Shown: positions 7,838 to 17,190, numbered from the stretch's first letter. The stretch: DNA of 46,756 nucleotides from Amycolatopsis echigonensis (GCF_014174495.1 NZ_JACJHR010000073.1:1-46756); one strand, 5' to 3'. The notes: a model not told the origin generated them from the letters alone. Numbers and translations are program-made.

Positions 7838-8671
7838 TTACCTCGGCGCGAAGTCGTCCTTGTGCGCCCGCGCCCACTCGCGGAATGACGTCGCTCGGCC
7901 CGCGAACCGTTCCACGGTGTTGTTCACCGGCGCCACCCGGCCCACCGCCGCCTCCTCCACGTCCATCAGATGCTCCAGGACCGCCGCGGGCATCCACTCC
8001 GGACGCCGGGCCAGGGCCTCGCTCCGCGTTTCGGTGACCACTTCGATCGAGCGACCCAACTCCTCCGCAAGGGTTTCCACTACCGCACGCTGCGTCATCG
8101 ACTCCGGTCCCGTCACCGCCAGCATCCGCCCTGGATAGCTACGCTCAGTGAGCAGCTTCGCGGCAACCGCGGCTACGTCCGCCTCCGCCGTCGGCGTGAA
8201 CTGCGACTCCGGAGAGAAGAGCCGCACCGGTTCCCCCGCCCGGATCGCCGCACCCCAGTCGCGCCGGGCATTGCCCGCCAGCCAGCCCGGATACAGCACC
8301 GTGAACGGCAGTCCGGACTCCGCCACCGCCGTCTCCGCGGGCAGATGCCCCAGCCGGATCGGATTGTCGGCAGCTCCCTCGTAGACGTCCGGTGAGGACA
8401 GCAGCACGACGTACGACACTCCTGTTTTTCGCGCCGCAGCAAGGAAGTGCACCGCACCGTTCGGCCGTGTCGGGTACAGGAAGATCGCGTCCACGCCGCG
8501 CAGCGCATCCTCGAACCCGCTCTCCGCCGTGAGATCCAGCGACACCGCGTCCGGCAAATCCAGCACGGCCGCGTCGCGCGCCGACCCTCTCACCTCGTGC
8601 CCGCCCTCGCGGAGCACCCGGACGACCTCGCTCCCGACATTCCCGCGCGCCCCCGTCACCAGGATGGTCAT
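7838..8671 (-). CDS. NmrA-like NAD(P)-binding protein (atypical SDR)
   Basis: A 277-residue Rossmann-fold protein. The N-terminal 'MTILVTGARGNVGSEVVRVL' is the dinucleotide-binding GxxGxxG. It continues with 'VSLDLTAESGFEDALRGVDA' and 'FTVLYPGWLAGNARRDWGAA'. There is no classical YxxxK, which places it with NmrA/HSCARG-like atypical SDRs or quinone reductases. Substrate is unknown. I prefer the ATG at 8671 (AAGGAAG upstream) over the GTG two codons earlier. A second member lies at 31591-32451. The inverted repeat at 8696-8717 sits in its promoter. Confidence 0.9.
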   Translation of the reverse strand: MTILVTGARGNVGSEVVRVLREGGHEVRGSARDAAVLDLPDAVSLDLTAESGFEDALRGVDAIFLYPTRPNGAVHFLAAARKTGVSYVVLLSSPDVYEGAADNPIRLGHLPAETAVAESGLPFTVLYPGWLAGNARRDWGAAIRAGEPVRLFSPESQFTPTAEADVAAVAAKLLTERSYPGRMLAVTGPESMTQRAVVETLAEELGRSIEVVTETRSEALARRPEWMPAAVLEHLMDVEEAAVGRVAPVNNTVERFAGRATSFREWARAHKDDFAPR

Positions 8672-8695
8672 CCGCACACTTCCTTTGCTCTTAAA

Positions 8696-8717
8696 TTAAC
8701 TTTACTTGCAAAGCTAA
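8696..8717. promoter_or_regulatory. AT-rich inverted repeat upstream of NmrA-like gene
   Basis: TTAACTTT (8696-8703), a 6-nt spacer, then AAAGCTAA (8710-8717) pair at 7 of 8 positions. This AT-rich patch stands out in GC-rich DNA and lies 20-45 bp upstream of the NmrA-like start. It is probably an operator overlapping the promoter; the cognate regulator is not adjacent. Confidence 0.45.
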
Positions 8718-8843
8718 CTCGGTGACTCACCGCTGTCAACCTGGGCCCCTGGTACACGACCGGGCGAGATCGTTGTATGGATCGTGTACGGATCCCTCCG
8801 ACACTCCGGCAGTTCGATTCGGACGAGTGAAGGGAGATCCGTC

Positions 8844-10055
8844 GTGGTCGGGAATCTGACGGTCCGGCGCACGGTCGCCGCACTGCTCGCCGCGGGGGCG
8901 GTCACCGCAGTCGCGACGCCCGTGAGCGCTGCCGAGGCTTCTGGCGCCTGGCGAGCCGATCTGTCCTCAGTGGACAGCGACGACGTCAATGTCACCGCCT
9001 CCAGCGGCACGCTGACGCTGCGGGACTCCACATGGAGACCCGCCGACCAGGCCGCGGGAAGCGAGGGCTACCTGCTCTCCGCCGAACGGCGCCTGCCCGC
9101 GCCGGTGAACCGGGTAGCCGCCGAGATCTCCGCCGACGCGCCCCAAGGCACCTCTGTCGACGTCGACGTCCGCGGCCGCTCCGGCGCCGACGACTGGACG
9201 GAGTGGGTCCCCGCCGGCACCGCACTCCCCCGGGCGGTGAGCGTCGTGCAGACCAGGATCACCCTGTCCAGCACCACCGCCGCCCGCCCCACCGTGCGCG
9301 ACGTCGAATTGACCGGATCCCTGACCCCACAGGCGAACGCCCTCGTCGCGGCCACTCCGCTCACCTACACCGTCTACGCCACCCGCGAAGGCCTCGCCGG
9401 CCACACCACCGCGAACGGCCACACAATCGCGAGCAACGACCACTTCGTCGCGCTTCCGTCCGGAAAAGCCTTGTCGCCCAAGGGAACCGGCAACTACAGC
9501 GTGCGCGTGTGCAAGACGGACAACAGCCGCTGCGAATACGCGCCGGTGTGGGACGTCGGCCCGTGGAACACCAAGAACGACTACTGGAACCCGTCCTCGG
9601 TGCGCGCGGAGTACAAGGACCTGCCGCAAGGCCAGCCCGAGGCGTACGCCGCCTACCACAACGGCTACAACGGCGGCCGGGACGATCTCGGGTACAAGGT
9701 CGGCAACCCGGCGGGCATCGACCTGGCCGACGGCACCTTCAGCTCCGGCGTCGGCCTCGGCGACAACGGAAACGTGAAGGTCACCTACCTCTGGACAGGT
9801 TCCGCCGCGGCGACTGGCCTGGTCCAAACGGCAGGAGACCCGGTGAACGTCCGGTCGGGCGCGCACACGTCCTCGTCGGTGAAAGGCCTGGCGGCGAACT
9901 ACGCCAGGGTGAACATCGAATGCTACGTCAACGGGGACTCCGTGACCGGGAAGTTCGGCACGAGCAAGATCTGGGACCGGATCGGGCCCGGACACTACAT
10001 CTCGGACACCTACGTGAAGACCGGCTCGGACCAGCCGGTGGCACCGCTCTGCTGA
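8844..10055 (+). CDS. Secreted protein with C-terminal SH3-like domain
   Basis: A 403-residue exported protein. The Sec-type signal peptide has NLTVRR, a hydrophobic Ala-rich stretch and an AxA site ('VATPVSAAEA'). A beta-rich segment of about 100 residues follows. The middle domain 'YTVYATREGLAGHTTANGHT' ... 'SVRVCKTDNSRCEYAPVWDV' ... 'GPWNTKNDYWNP' resembles double-psi beta-barrel / RlpA-like folds with a Cys pair. A bacterial SH3-like stretch 'VQTAGDPVNVRSGAHTSSSV' closes the protein. A cell-wall role is likely. The GTG at 8844 has AGGGAG at 8831. The last eight codons and stop form the start of the tandem repeat array at 10030. Confidence 0.85.
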   Translation: MVGNLTVRRTVAALLAAGAVTAVATPVSAAEASGAWRADLSSVDSDDVNVTASSGTLTLRDSTWRPADQAAGSEGYLLSAERRLPAPVNRVAAEISADAPQGTSVDVDVRGRSGADDWTEWVPAGTALPRAVSVVQTRITLSSTTAARPTVRDVELTGSLTPQANALVAATPLTYTVYATREGLAGHTTANGHTIASNDHFVALPSGKALSPKGTGNYSVRVCKTDNSRCEYAPVWDVGPWNTKNDYWNPSSVRAEYKDLPQGQPEAYAAYHNGYNGGRDDLGYKVGNPAGIDLADGTFSSGVGLGDNGNVKVTYLWTGSAAATGLVQTAGDPVNVRSGAHTSSSVKGLAANYARVNIECYVNGDSVTGKFGTSKIWDRIGPGHYISDTYVKTGSDQPVAPLC

Positions 10056-10330
10056 GGTGACTGGGGGTGCCGGTGCGGAGCCATGGGGCTGGCTCCGCAC
10101 CGGCGACTCCGACCTGCCCAACCGGTGCGGACCGACCGGTCGTGCCGCACTTCTGATGTGACTGGGGGGCGCCGGTGCGGAACCTGGGGCTGGTTCCGCA
10201 CCGGTCGCTCCGCCCGATGCGGCCGGTGCGGCCGGTGCGCACCAGCCGGTCGCGCCACACTGCTCAGTCGCCTGGGCACCCGTGCGGAGCCTGAGGGCTG
10301 GCTCCGCACCGGCGACTCCGACCGATGCGC
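10030..10330 (+). repeat. Tandem 3'-end hairpin repeat array (3 units)
   Basis: Three imperfect direct repeats begin at 10030, 10131 and 10241 with ACCAGCCGGT or ACCGACCGGT. They have lengths of about 101, 110 and 90 bp. Each contains a GC-rich hairpin: arms 10069-10082/10091-10104 (14 bp), 10171-10184/10192-10205 (13 bp plus G-T), and 10282-10291/10300-10309 (10 bp), with loops of 7-8 nt. One stem pair is G-C in hairpin 1, A-T in hairpin 2 and G-C in hairpin 3, keeping pairing. Unit 1 contains the last codons and stop of the secreted-protein gene, so the array looks like duplication of a gene end plus its terminator. Confidence 0.75.
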
Positions 10331-11564
10331 TTCCCTCGGCTACAGCTCGTGCACCCCTCTTGCTGAGCAGTTTCTCGTCAACGTGGCCTCGTGAGGATTC
10401 ACTGCCTGGTCCTCGCTCCGCAGGATCTTCTTGGCGCGGACTGCGTCTCCGAATTCCCTCAGCCGTTCTTCATCACTGGCTCCATCGCCAAGTGATCGAC
10501 CCTTCGCGGCCCTCTTTCCTTTCGCCGCAACTCATCTCTCGGGCCCGTCTTCGCAATCCCTTTGCACTGCACGAAGAGATGCTCCCTGATGGGCAAAGCC
10601 CGCCCCGCCCCCGGATTCGAATACTCCGGGCAATCGACGGCTTGCCCCATCACCCTCGGCTGAGCCGAGCCCGCATCGCGGAACAACCAGCCGCGCATAT
10701 CGCGCACGACACTCCAAGCACGGCACGGTAAGGTTCGAGACATGACGTCTCCGGAGGCCAGCAGACGGTAGCCGCCCAGCCGCAAGCTGGGCGGCGGAGT
10801 GACGGGTACCGGGTTTGCTCCCGGGCTGGGCTGACCAGCGGAAGCTTGACCACAGACACCGCACTGTTGAGCCGTAAGCTGTTGCCTCGGTCAGGTTCCC
10901 GTGCGTGCGCCGGTCCTCACCGGCATAAACACTCACGACTGCGACGGGCGCAGCGACCGCGCCATCGGCAAGGTTCGCAAAGCCTGCGTCAGGCGGCCAG
11001 GTCGTGGTGAAGTCCGGTGTCACAGGCAAAGTCTGTCGTTGGCGGACTCGTCTGCGCGGAGCCTGAGCACAGCAGCGCCAGCGGCAAAGCAGGCTCGCAT
11101 CGTGGCACGGCTGGGTTCACGCTGCCCAGCCGCGAATGGCAAAGGCCACGCACAGCGACCGGCCGTCAGCGGCAAAGCCTGCGCACCGCAACAGCACCAC
11201 GGCTTTCTCTGCACGGCAAGGCCTGCCCATCAAAGCCATGGCCTGCTCACTGCAGCAGAACCAGCACGGGGACCGTTGTGCGCGGCTGGGCCGAGACGAG
11301 GCCACGACAACCACGTCGTAGCAAGGCTCGCCTGTCGCAACTGCAGCCGCTGACGAAGCCTGCGCGCCCGAGCCACGGCCAGGCGTCCCCGAGCCATCGC
11401 CCAGCGAACGCACGGCTGGCTCAAGGCGACGCACAGCCAACGCGAGCTGGCTCAACCCAACCCGCGGCCGCGGCACACAAGCCCAAGGCACCCCACTCCG
11501 CACCCGAACTGTCCGCATCCCCCCGCGTCCCACCGACGCTCCAGTCATCCGGAGTCGATTCCTC
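10331..11564. other. Long stretch without recognisable gene
   Basis: About 1.2 kb with open frames on both strands but none resembling a protein I know. Base usage is less GC-skewed and more irregular than in flanking genes. It holds several short hairpins and a loosely repeated GGCAAAGCC-type motif (near 11024, 11082, 11138, 11171 and, as GGCAAGGCC, 11215). It is most likely decayed or noncoding DNA. The end of the region must carry the promoter of the efflux gene at 11565. Confidence 0.6.
10771..10795. other. Strong hairpin of unknown role
   Basis: GCCGCCCAGC (10771-10780), loop CGCAA, then GCTGGGCGGC (10786-10795) form a perfect 10-bp stem. No T-run follows on either strand and no gene ends here. 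It could be a remnant terminator or a structured RNA element. Confidence 0.45.
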
Positions 11565-12662
11565 TTGCCTCCCGTCCTTTTCCTCCTCGCCGCCGCGGTC
11601 TTCGCGCAAGGCACGTCCGAGTTCGTCCTTTCCGGGCTGCTCCCCCAGATCGCCGCTGGCACCGGCGTCTCTCTCGGCACCGCCGGGCTGCTTACGTCCC
11701 TTTTCGCGGCCGGAATGGTCGTCGGCGCACCAGTACTGGCGATGCTTGGCAGCAAACTGCCGCGCAAGCTCGCGCTCCTCGCCTTCCTCGGCCTTTTCAG
11801 CGGAGTACACGTCATCGGCGCCCTCACCACCGATTTCCCGCTCCTGCTCGCCACCCGGGCGCTCGCGGCGTTCGCCAACGCTGGGTTTCTCGCCGTAGCA
11901 CTCGCGTCGCTGCCGTCGCTCGTCCCGGCGGACGCCGTTGGGCGGGCGACTTCCGTGTTGCTGTCCGGTGTCACGCTCGCGTGCATCGTCGGCGTTCCGG
12001 CCGGGACGGTGCTCGGCCAGTACGCCGGGTGGCAGGCCGCGTTCTGGGCCATCGCGGCGATCACCGCGGTGGCCGCCGCCGCGTTGACCACCACCTCGTT
12101 CGACGACCCGCCATCGGCTAGCCCGGTGGTTCGCGAGTGGCGCGTCCTCGCCCAGCCTTGCGTCGCGGCCATCGTGGGCAAGGGAATTCTCGTCAACGGC
12201 GGGACGTTCGCCGCCTTCACCTATCTCGGCACGATGACCGCCCCGACAGGGTGGGTTCCGGTTGTACTGGCGGCTTTCGGAGTGGGATCGTTCGTCGGCG
12301 TCACGATCGCGGGCAAGGCAGGTCCGAAGATGCTCAAGGCGGGCACGGCGGTGCTGACCGCCGTGTGGGTGGCGGCGTTCTTCGCGGCGCAGAGCCTTCC
12401 GGGGCTCCTCATAGCCGCGTTGCTCACCGGGGCGACGGCGTTCGGCGTCGGATCCGCGCTGATCGCTGCGATCGTCACTACCGCCGGCAATGCGGCACCC
12501 CGGGTGGCCGGGGCGATCGCGACCACGGCGTTCAACCTCGGCGCCGTGGTCGGGCCCGCGGTGGCGGGGGCCTTCGTCCTCGATGCCACGCAGGCGCGGG
12601 CGGCGTTCTGGGTCAGCGCGGCCTTCACCGCCGCGGCGATGCTCCTGCGGGTCAAGAAATAG
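11565..12662 (+). CDS. Cmx/CmrA-type MFS efflux transporter
   Basis: A 365-residue twelve-helix major facilitator. The opening 'VFAQGTSEFVLSGLLPQIAA', with 'GLLTSLFAAGMVVGAPVLAM' and 'ANAGFLAVALASLPSLVPAD', closely matches chloramphenicol-efflux (Cmx/CmlR) proteins of actinomycetes. Expected role is proton-driven export of chloramphenicol or similar drugs; true substrate is unknown. The start appears to be a TTG at 11565, with CCGGAG about 11 nt upstream; no better in-frame start is evident. It is shorter than typical 390-410-residue members, mainly at the C-terminus. It ends at a shared terminator with enolase. Confidence 0.88.
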   Translation: MPPVLFLLAAAVFAQGTSEFVLSGLLPQIAAGTGVSLGTAGLLTSLFAAGMVVGAPVLAMLGSKLPRKLALLAFLGLFSGVHVIGALTTDFPLLLATRALAAFANAGFLAVALASLPSLVPADAVGRATSVLLSGVTLACIVGVPAGTVLGQYAGWQAAFWAIAAITAVAAAALTTTSFDDPPSASPVVREWRVLAQPCVAAIVGKGILVNGGTFAAFTYLGTMTAPTGWVPVVLAAFGVGSFVGVTIAGKAGPKMLKAGTAVLTAVWVAAFFAAQSLPGLLIAALLTGATAFGVGSALIAAIVTTAGNAAPRVAGAIATTAFNLGAVVGPAVAGAFVLDATQARAAFWVSAAFTAAAMLLRVKK

Positions 12663-12667
12663 AGAAA

Positions 12668-12700
12668 GGCGGCCCGGGCCAGTGAAAAGCCCGGGCCGCC
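12668..12700. terminator. Bidirectional terminator between MFS and enolase
   Basis: GGCGGCCCGGGC (12668-12679) and GCCCGGGCCGCC (12689-12700) make a perfect 12-bp stem with loop CAGTGAAAA. It lies 6 bp after the MFS stop and 5 bp after the enolase stop, serving both convergent genes. Confidence 0.85.
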
Positions 12701-12704
12701 TGGC

Positions 12705-13979
12705 TCAGCGCAGGGTGTCCCAGCCCGCGTAGCGAGCCTCGGTGCCCAGCTCTTCCTCGATGCGGATCAGCTGGTTGTATTTCGCCGTGCGGTCGGACCT
12801 CGACAGCGAACCGGTCTTGATCTGGCCGCATCCGGTGGCCACCGCGAGGTCGGCGATGGTGGTGTCCTCGGTCTCGCCCGAACGGTGCGACATGACCGCC
12901 GAGTAGCCCGCCTTGTGCGCGGTGTCGACCGCGGCCAGCGTCTCGGTCAGGGTGCCGATCTGGTTGACCTTGATGAGGATCGAGTTGGCGATGCCGCGCT
13001 CGATGCCGTCGCGCAGGATCTCGACGTTCGTGCAGAACAGGTCGTCGCCGACGAGCTGCACGCGGTCGCCGATGCCGTCGGTCAGCTGCTTCCAGCCGGC
13101 GTAGTCGTCCTGCGCCAGGCCGTCCTCGATCGACACGATCGGGAAGCGCTCGGTCAGCTCGGTCAGGTACGCGACGTGCTCCTCGACGCTGCGCTTGCGG
13201 CCCTCGCCGGTGTAGTCGTAGACGCCGTCGCGGTAGAACTCCGACGCCGCCGGGTCCAGCAGCAGCGCGATGTCCTTGCCCGGCTCGTACCCGGTCTTCT
13301 CGATCGCGCGGACCACGAACTCGAGCGCCTCGTCCGCCGACCCCAGCTGCGGTGCGAACCCGCCCTCGTCTCCGACATTCGTGTTGTGTCCCGCTTCGTG
13401 CAGCGATTTCCGCAGCGTGTGGAACACCTCCGAGCCCATCCGCACGGCCTCGGCGAACGACGACGCGCCGACCGGGCCGATCATGAACTCCTGGAAGTCG
13501 ATCGGGTTGTCCGCGTGCGCACCGCCGTTGACGATGTTCATCATCGGCATCGGCAGCAGGTGCGCGTAGACCCCGCCGACGTAGCGGTACAGCGGCAGCG
13601 TGTTCGCCGCGGCGGCCGCCTTCGCCACCGCCAGCGAGACCCCGAGCGTCGCGTTCGCGCCGAGGCGGGCCTTGTTCTCGGTGCCGTCGAGGGCGATCAG
13701 CGCGCGGTCGACATCGGCCTGCGCCTCGGCCTCCATGCCGACCACGGCGTCGGCGATCTCGCCGTTCACCGCGTCGATCGCCTTGCGCACGCCCTTGCCG
13801 TGGAACCGCTTCGCTTCGCCGTCCCGCAGCTCAACGGCCTCGCGCGTGCCGGTGGAGGCCCCGGACGGCACCGCCGCCCTGCCCGCCGACCCGTCCGCCA
13901 GCACCACGTCGACCTCGACCGTCGGGTTGCCCCGGCTGTCGAGCACCTCACGGCCCCGGACCCGGACGATGGCTGTCAT
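12705..13979 (-). CDS. eno: Enolase
   Basis: Phosphopyruvate hydratase of 424 residues, converting 2-phosphoglycerate to phosphoenolpyruvate in glycolysis. Full family length with all hallmarks: 'REVLDSRGNPTVEVDVVLAD', 'VPSGASTGTREAVELRDG', metal ligands D242, E285 and D312 ('LLLDPAASEF', 'SIEDGL', 'LVGDDLF'), K337 in 'LIKVNQIGTLTE' and H365 in 'MSHRSGETEDTTIADLAV'. The ATG at 13979 has GAGGAG upstream. Actinomycetes usually keep their housekeeping enolase beside a mazG/septum-formation (DivIC) gene. This one sits alone by an efflux pump, so it may be a second paralogue. Confidence 0.97.
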   Translation of the reverse strand: MTAIVRVRGREVLDSRGNPTVEVDVVLADGSAGRAAVPSGASTGTREAVELRDGEAKRFHGKGVRKAIDAVNGEIADAVVGMEAEAQADVDRALIALDGTENKARLGANATLGVSLAVAKAAAAANTLPLYRYVGGVYAHLLPMPMMNIVNGGAHADNPIDFQEFMIGPVGASSFAEAVRMGSEVFHTLRKSLHEAGHNTNVGDEGGFAPQLGSADEALEFVVRAIEKTGYEPGKDIALLLDPAASEFYRDGVYDYTGEGRKRSVEEHVAYLTELTERFPIVSIEDGLAQDDYAGWKQLTDGIGDRVQLVGDDLFCTNVEILRDGIERGIANSILIKVNQIGTLTETLAAVDTAHKAGYSAVMSHRSGETEDTTIADLAVATGCGQIKTGSLSRSDRTAKYNQLIRIEEELGTEARYAGWDTLR

Positions 13980-14278
13980 AACGCTCCTCGGAGGTTCGAG
14001 CCGAAGCACTCAGCGCACGCTCCGTGAAGCGCTCCGGCGGCAACGCGGCACCACGGCGAGCCGCACGTCAGACCGGAGGCTAGCAGAAACCTACTGAATC
14101 GATCCCGCTCAGCCGGGAGATTCCACTGAGGACAGTCCGGAAGCCGTTTCCCGGCAAAGAGAACGAACCGGAAATCGTCCGGCGGACAACTTCACGCCCC
14201 GGACAGCTCGCGTTCATCGCCGGGCCGCGCGGCGAGCATAGCTTCGCTTCCGCCTGGGAGCCGGAGGAGGCCGTCGCC

Positions 14279-15817
14279 ATGTCCAACACCGTCAGCCGTC
14301 GAGGAGCATTGGGCCTCATGGGAGCAAGCGCTGCCTTACCACTGCTCGGCACTGGTACGGCAGCAGCCGCGCCGCTTTCCCCGGCCCCGGGCGGAGGCGG
14401 CGCGACGCCGGTGCAGGGTTTGCATCTCACGTTCGGCCGCGATCCCGCGCGGCAGATGGTGGTTTCGTGGCTCACCGACGGACCGGTCCGCCGTCCCCGC
14501 GTCCTCTACGGCACGCTCGACGACGGCTTCGGCTCGTACGCGCCCGCAGTCACCCGGACCTACCTCGACGGCGATTCCAACCGCACGGTCTGGGTGCACC
14601 ACGCCGAGATCAACCGGCTCAGCCCGAACACCGAGTACCTCTACGTCGCCCAGCACGACGGCGCGACGCCCGACGCGGGCACGTTCCGCACCGCGCCCGG
14701 CGGCCGGTCCGCGTTCACCTTCACCAGCTTCGGCGACCAGTCGGCGCCGCAGGTCACCTGGGATCTCAAGGGCGCGCCCGCGCTCGACTTCTTCTCGACG
14801 CCGGCCACGAAGGACATCGTCACCGGCATCGAAACCGTCGCGCCGCTGTTCCACCTGCTCAACGGCGACCTCTGCTACGCCAACCTCGACGTCGACCGCG
14901 TCCGCACCTGGAACAACTTCTTCACCAACAACACCCGTTCGGCGCGGTACCGGCCGTGGATGCCCGCCGCGGGCAACCACGAGATCGAGAAGAAGAACGG
15001 CGCGATCGGAATGGACGCCTACCAGGCGTACTTCCAGCTGCCCTCGACCGAAACCGATCCGGAACTCGCCGGCCTCTGGTACGGCTTCACCGTCGGCTCG
15101 GTCCGGGTGATCGTGCTGCAGAACGACGACAACTGCCTGCAGGACGGCGGCGACGTCTACGTCAACGGGTACTCCGGCGGACGGCAGCTGGCCTGGCTGG
15201 AGAAAGAACTCGCCGCGGCGCGGGCGTCGCGCGACGTGGACTGGATCGTCGTCGCGATGCACCAGGTCATGATCAGCACCTCCGACGCGAACGGCGCTGA
15301 CCTGGGCCTGCGCGAGAAGTACGGCCCGCTGTTCGACCGCTACGGCGTCGACCTCGTGCTCTGCGGCCACGAACACGACTACGAACGCTCCCTCGCCGTG
15401 CACGGCGTCGTCGCGGAAAGCGAGACGCTGACGCCGAATCCGGTGTCCGACGCGACCGACAACATCGACGCCACGCACGGCACCGTGCACATGATTCTCG
15501 GCGGAGGCGGCGTCTCCGGAACCACCAACGGCAGCTTCTTCAAGGACGGCACCGGAAAGGTGCTGACCGCCGTCGCGGACAAGCGGGATCCGGCCACGGG
15601 CAAGCGGAAACCGACCTACGTGCGCGAAAAAGCGGTGTGGAGCGCGGTGCGCGACCTCGACCACCCCTACGGCTTCGCCGCGTTCACCGTGGACCCCGGG
15701 CACCGTCCGGGAGGAACGACGACCATGCACGTGACCTACTACAACGTGAACAAGCCGACCGGCGAGCTGTCGGTGTTCGAGCGGTTCTCGCTGCACCGCA
15801 AGCGCGCCGACGGCTGA
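14279..15817 (+). CDS. Tat-exported purple acid phosphatase-like metallophosphoesterase
   Basis: A 512-residue secreted phosphatase. A twin-arginine signal 'SRRGALGLMGASAALPLLG' ends near AAAAAP, so it is folded before export. A fibronectin-III-like purple acid phosphatase N-domain spans about 45-135 ('LTFGRDPARQMVVSWLTDG'). The catalytic domain has 'FTSFGDQS' (about 153), 'LLNGDLCYANLD' (about 195), GNHE (about 232), 'VVAMHQVM' (about 327) and 'CGHEHDYER' (about 361), which are metal ligands of the calcineurin-like fold. It probably scavenges phosphate from organic esters outside the cell. The ATG has GGAGGAGG upstream. No PHO box was checked. Confidence 0.93.
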   Translation: MSNTVSRRGALGLMGASAALPLLGTGTAAAAPLSPAPGGGGATPVQGLHLTFGRDPARQMVVSWLTDGPVRRPRVLYGTLDDGFGSYAPAVTRTYLDGDSNRTVWVHHAEINRLSPNTEYLYVAQHDGATPDAGTFRTAPGGRSAFTFTSFGDQSAPQVTWDLKGAPALDFFSTPATKDIVTGIETVAPLFHLLNGDLCYANLDVDRVRTWNNFFTNNTRSARYRPWMPAAGNHEIEKKNGAIGMDAYQAYFQLPSTETDPELAGLWYGFTVGSVRVIVLQNDDNCLQDGGDVYVNGYSGGRQLAWLEKELAAARASRDVDWIVVAMHQVMISTSDANGADLGLREKYGPLFDRYGVDLVLCGHEHDYERSLAVHGVVAESETLTPNPVSDATDNIDATHGTVHMILGGGGVSGTTNGSFFKDGTGKVLTAVADKRDPATGKRKPTYVREKAVWSAVRDLDHPYGFAAFTVDPGHRPGGTTTMHVTYYNVNKPTGELSVFERFSLHRKRADG

Positions 15818-15969
15818 CGTCAACCCCTTCTCCGGCCTGGTCCGGACCACCCCTCAAGCCGGACAGGACACTCGTCAGCCGCGTTACGCTTGCCGCGGAC
15901 CCGGTGGCCGCAACGGACACCTCCCTCATCGTCAGTCCGTTGTGGACCATCGGGCCGCGAGGAGCGCCC

Positions 15970-17190
15970 ATGGACCACGCCGTGACCCCCTTTCTGCTGG
16001 ACCCGGCGGCGCCGGACGTGCACGGCGAGGGCGCCCGGCTTCGCGCCCGCGGACCGCTGACCGTGGTCGAACTGCCGGGCGGCGTGCTCGCCTGGTCGGT
16101 CACCAGCCTGCCGCTGCTGCGCGCCCTGCTCGCCGACCCGCGCGTGTCGAAGGACGCCCGGCAGCACTGGCCTGCCTACCGGGACGGGGCGATCTCGTCC
16201 GACTGGTCGCTGCACATCTGGGTTTCGGTGCGGAACATGTTCACCGCCTGCGGCGACGAGCATCGTCGGCTGCGATCGTTGGTGTCCAAGGCTTTCGCCC
16301 CCGGCCGGATCGCCGCGCTGCGCCCGGTGGTCGCCGAAATCGTCGACGGCCTGCTCACCGGCCTCGACGCCGGGCCGGCGGAGACCGACCTGCGCGAGCA
16401 CTACTGCTATCGGCTGCCGATCGAGGTGATCTGCCGGCTGACCGGCGTCCCCGAAGAAGCGCGGCCGGGCCTGCGCACCGCGGTGGCCGGGATCTTCGCG
16501 ACGTCGGCGACCGCGGAAGAAGCGACCGCGAACGTCGAGCTGCTGTATGGAATTCTCGCCGACCTCGTCGAACAGCGGCGCGCCGAACCGGGTGACGACC
16601 TCGCGAGCGCCCTGATCACCGCACGCGATTCGGACGGCTCCCGGCTCAGCGAAGCCGAACTCGTGGACACGCTGATCCTGGTGATCACCGCTGGCCACGA
16701 GACGACGGTCAACCTGCTCGACCAGGCCGTGACCGCGCTGCTCACTCATCCCGCACAGCTGCGGCAGGTCCTCGACGGAACGTGCGCCTGGCCGGACGTG
16801 GTGGACGAGACTTTGCGCTGGCAGGCACCGATTTCGCACCTGCCGCTGCGGTTCGCGCGGGAGGACATCGAGGTCGAGGGCACGACCATCCGCGCGGGCG
16901 ACCCGATCCTCGCGTCCTTCGGCCCCGCCGGACGCGACGAGAGCCACCACGGCCCGGACGCGAACGAGTTCGACCTGTCCCGCAAGGACAAAACCGCGCT
17001 CGCGTTCGGCCATGGCGTGCACTATTGCCTCGGTGCGCAGCTCGCCCGGATGGAAGCGGAGCTCGCGCTGCCCGCGTTGTTCGAGAGATTCCCGGGTCTG
17101 GCGCTGGCCGTGGACGAGGAGAAGCTGGAGCCGGTGCCGTCGTTCATCACCAACGGGCACGTGACTTTGCCGGTGCGGTTGCGGGGCTAG
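15970..17190 (+). CDS. Cytochrome P450 (CYP107-like)
   Basis: A 406-residue soluble bacterial P450. The I-helix has AGHETT (A241-T246), with the usual acid-alcohol pair for oxygen activation. The K-helix ExxR is E280-T-L-R283. The heme loop is 'FGHGVHYCLGAQLAR', with axial Cys353. The ATG at 15970 has GAGGAG at 15959. No ferredoxin or ferredoxin reductase gene is adjacent, so redox partners must be encoded elsewhere. It is convergent with the CaiB-type gene, and no biosynthetic cluster surrounds it. Substrate cannot be told. Confidence 0.95.
   Translation: MDHAVTPFLLDPAAPDVHGEGARLRARGPLTVVELPGGVLAWSVTSLPLLRALLADPRVSKDARQHWPAYRDGAISSDWSLHIWVSVRNMFTACGDEHRRLRSLVSKAFAPGRIAALRPVVAEIVDGLLTGLDAGPAETDLREHYCYRLPIEVICRLTGVPEEARPGLRTAVAGIFATSATAEEATANVELLYGILADLVEQRRAEPGDDLASALITARDSDGSRLSEAELVDTLILVITAGHETTVNLLDQAVTALLTHPAQLRQVLDGTCAWPDVVDETLRWQAPISHLPLRFAREDIEVEGTTIRAGDPILASFGPAGRDESHHGPDANEFDLSRKDKTALAFGHGVHYCLGAQLARMEAELALPALFERFPGLALAVDEEKLEPVPSFITNGHVTLPVRLRG

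Noticed and set aside
10605..10640. tRNA gene on the minus strand (TTCGAAT T-loop-like sequence)
   Set aside because: The loop would be 9 nt instead of 7 and no acceptor, D or anticodon arms can be drawn around it.
10870..11030. Group II intron or cobalamin-riboswitch fragment (GTGCG start, GGTGAAGTCC)
   Set aside because: No domain V hairpin, no reverse transcriptase, and the remaining riboswitch boxes are missing; the similarity is to a few short words only.
10901..11353. Hypothetical proteins in the gene-free stretch
   Set aside because: Competing frames on both strands, irregular codon use and no resemblance to known families.
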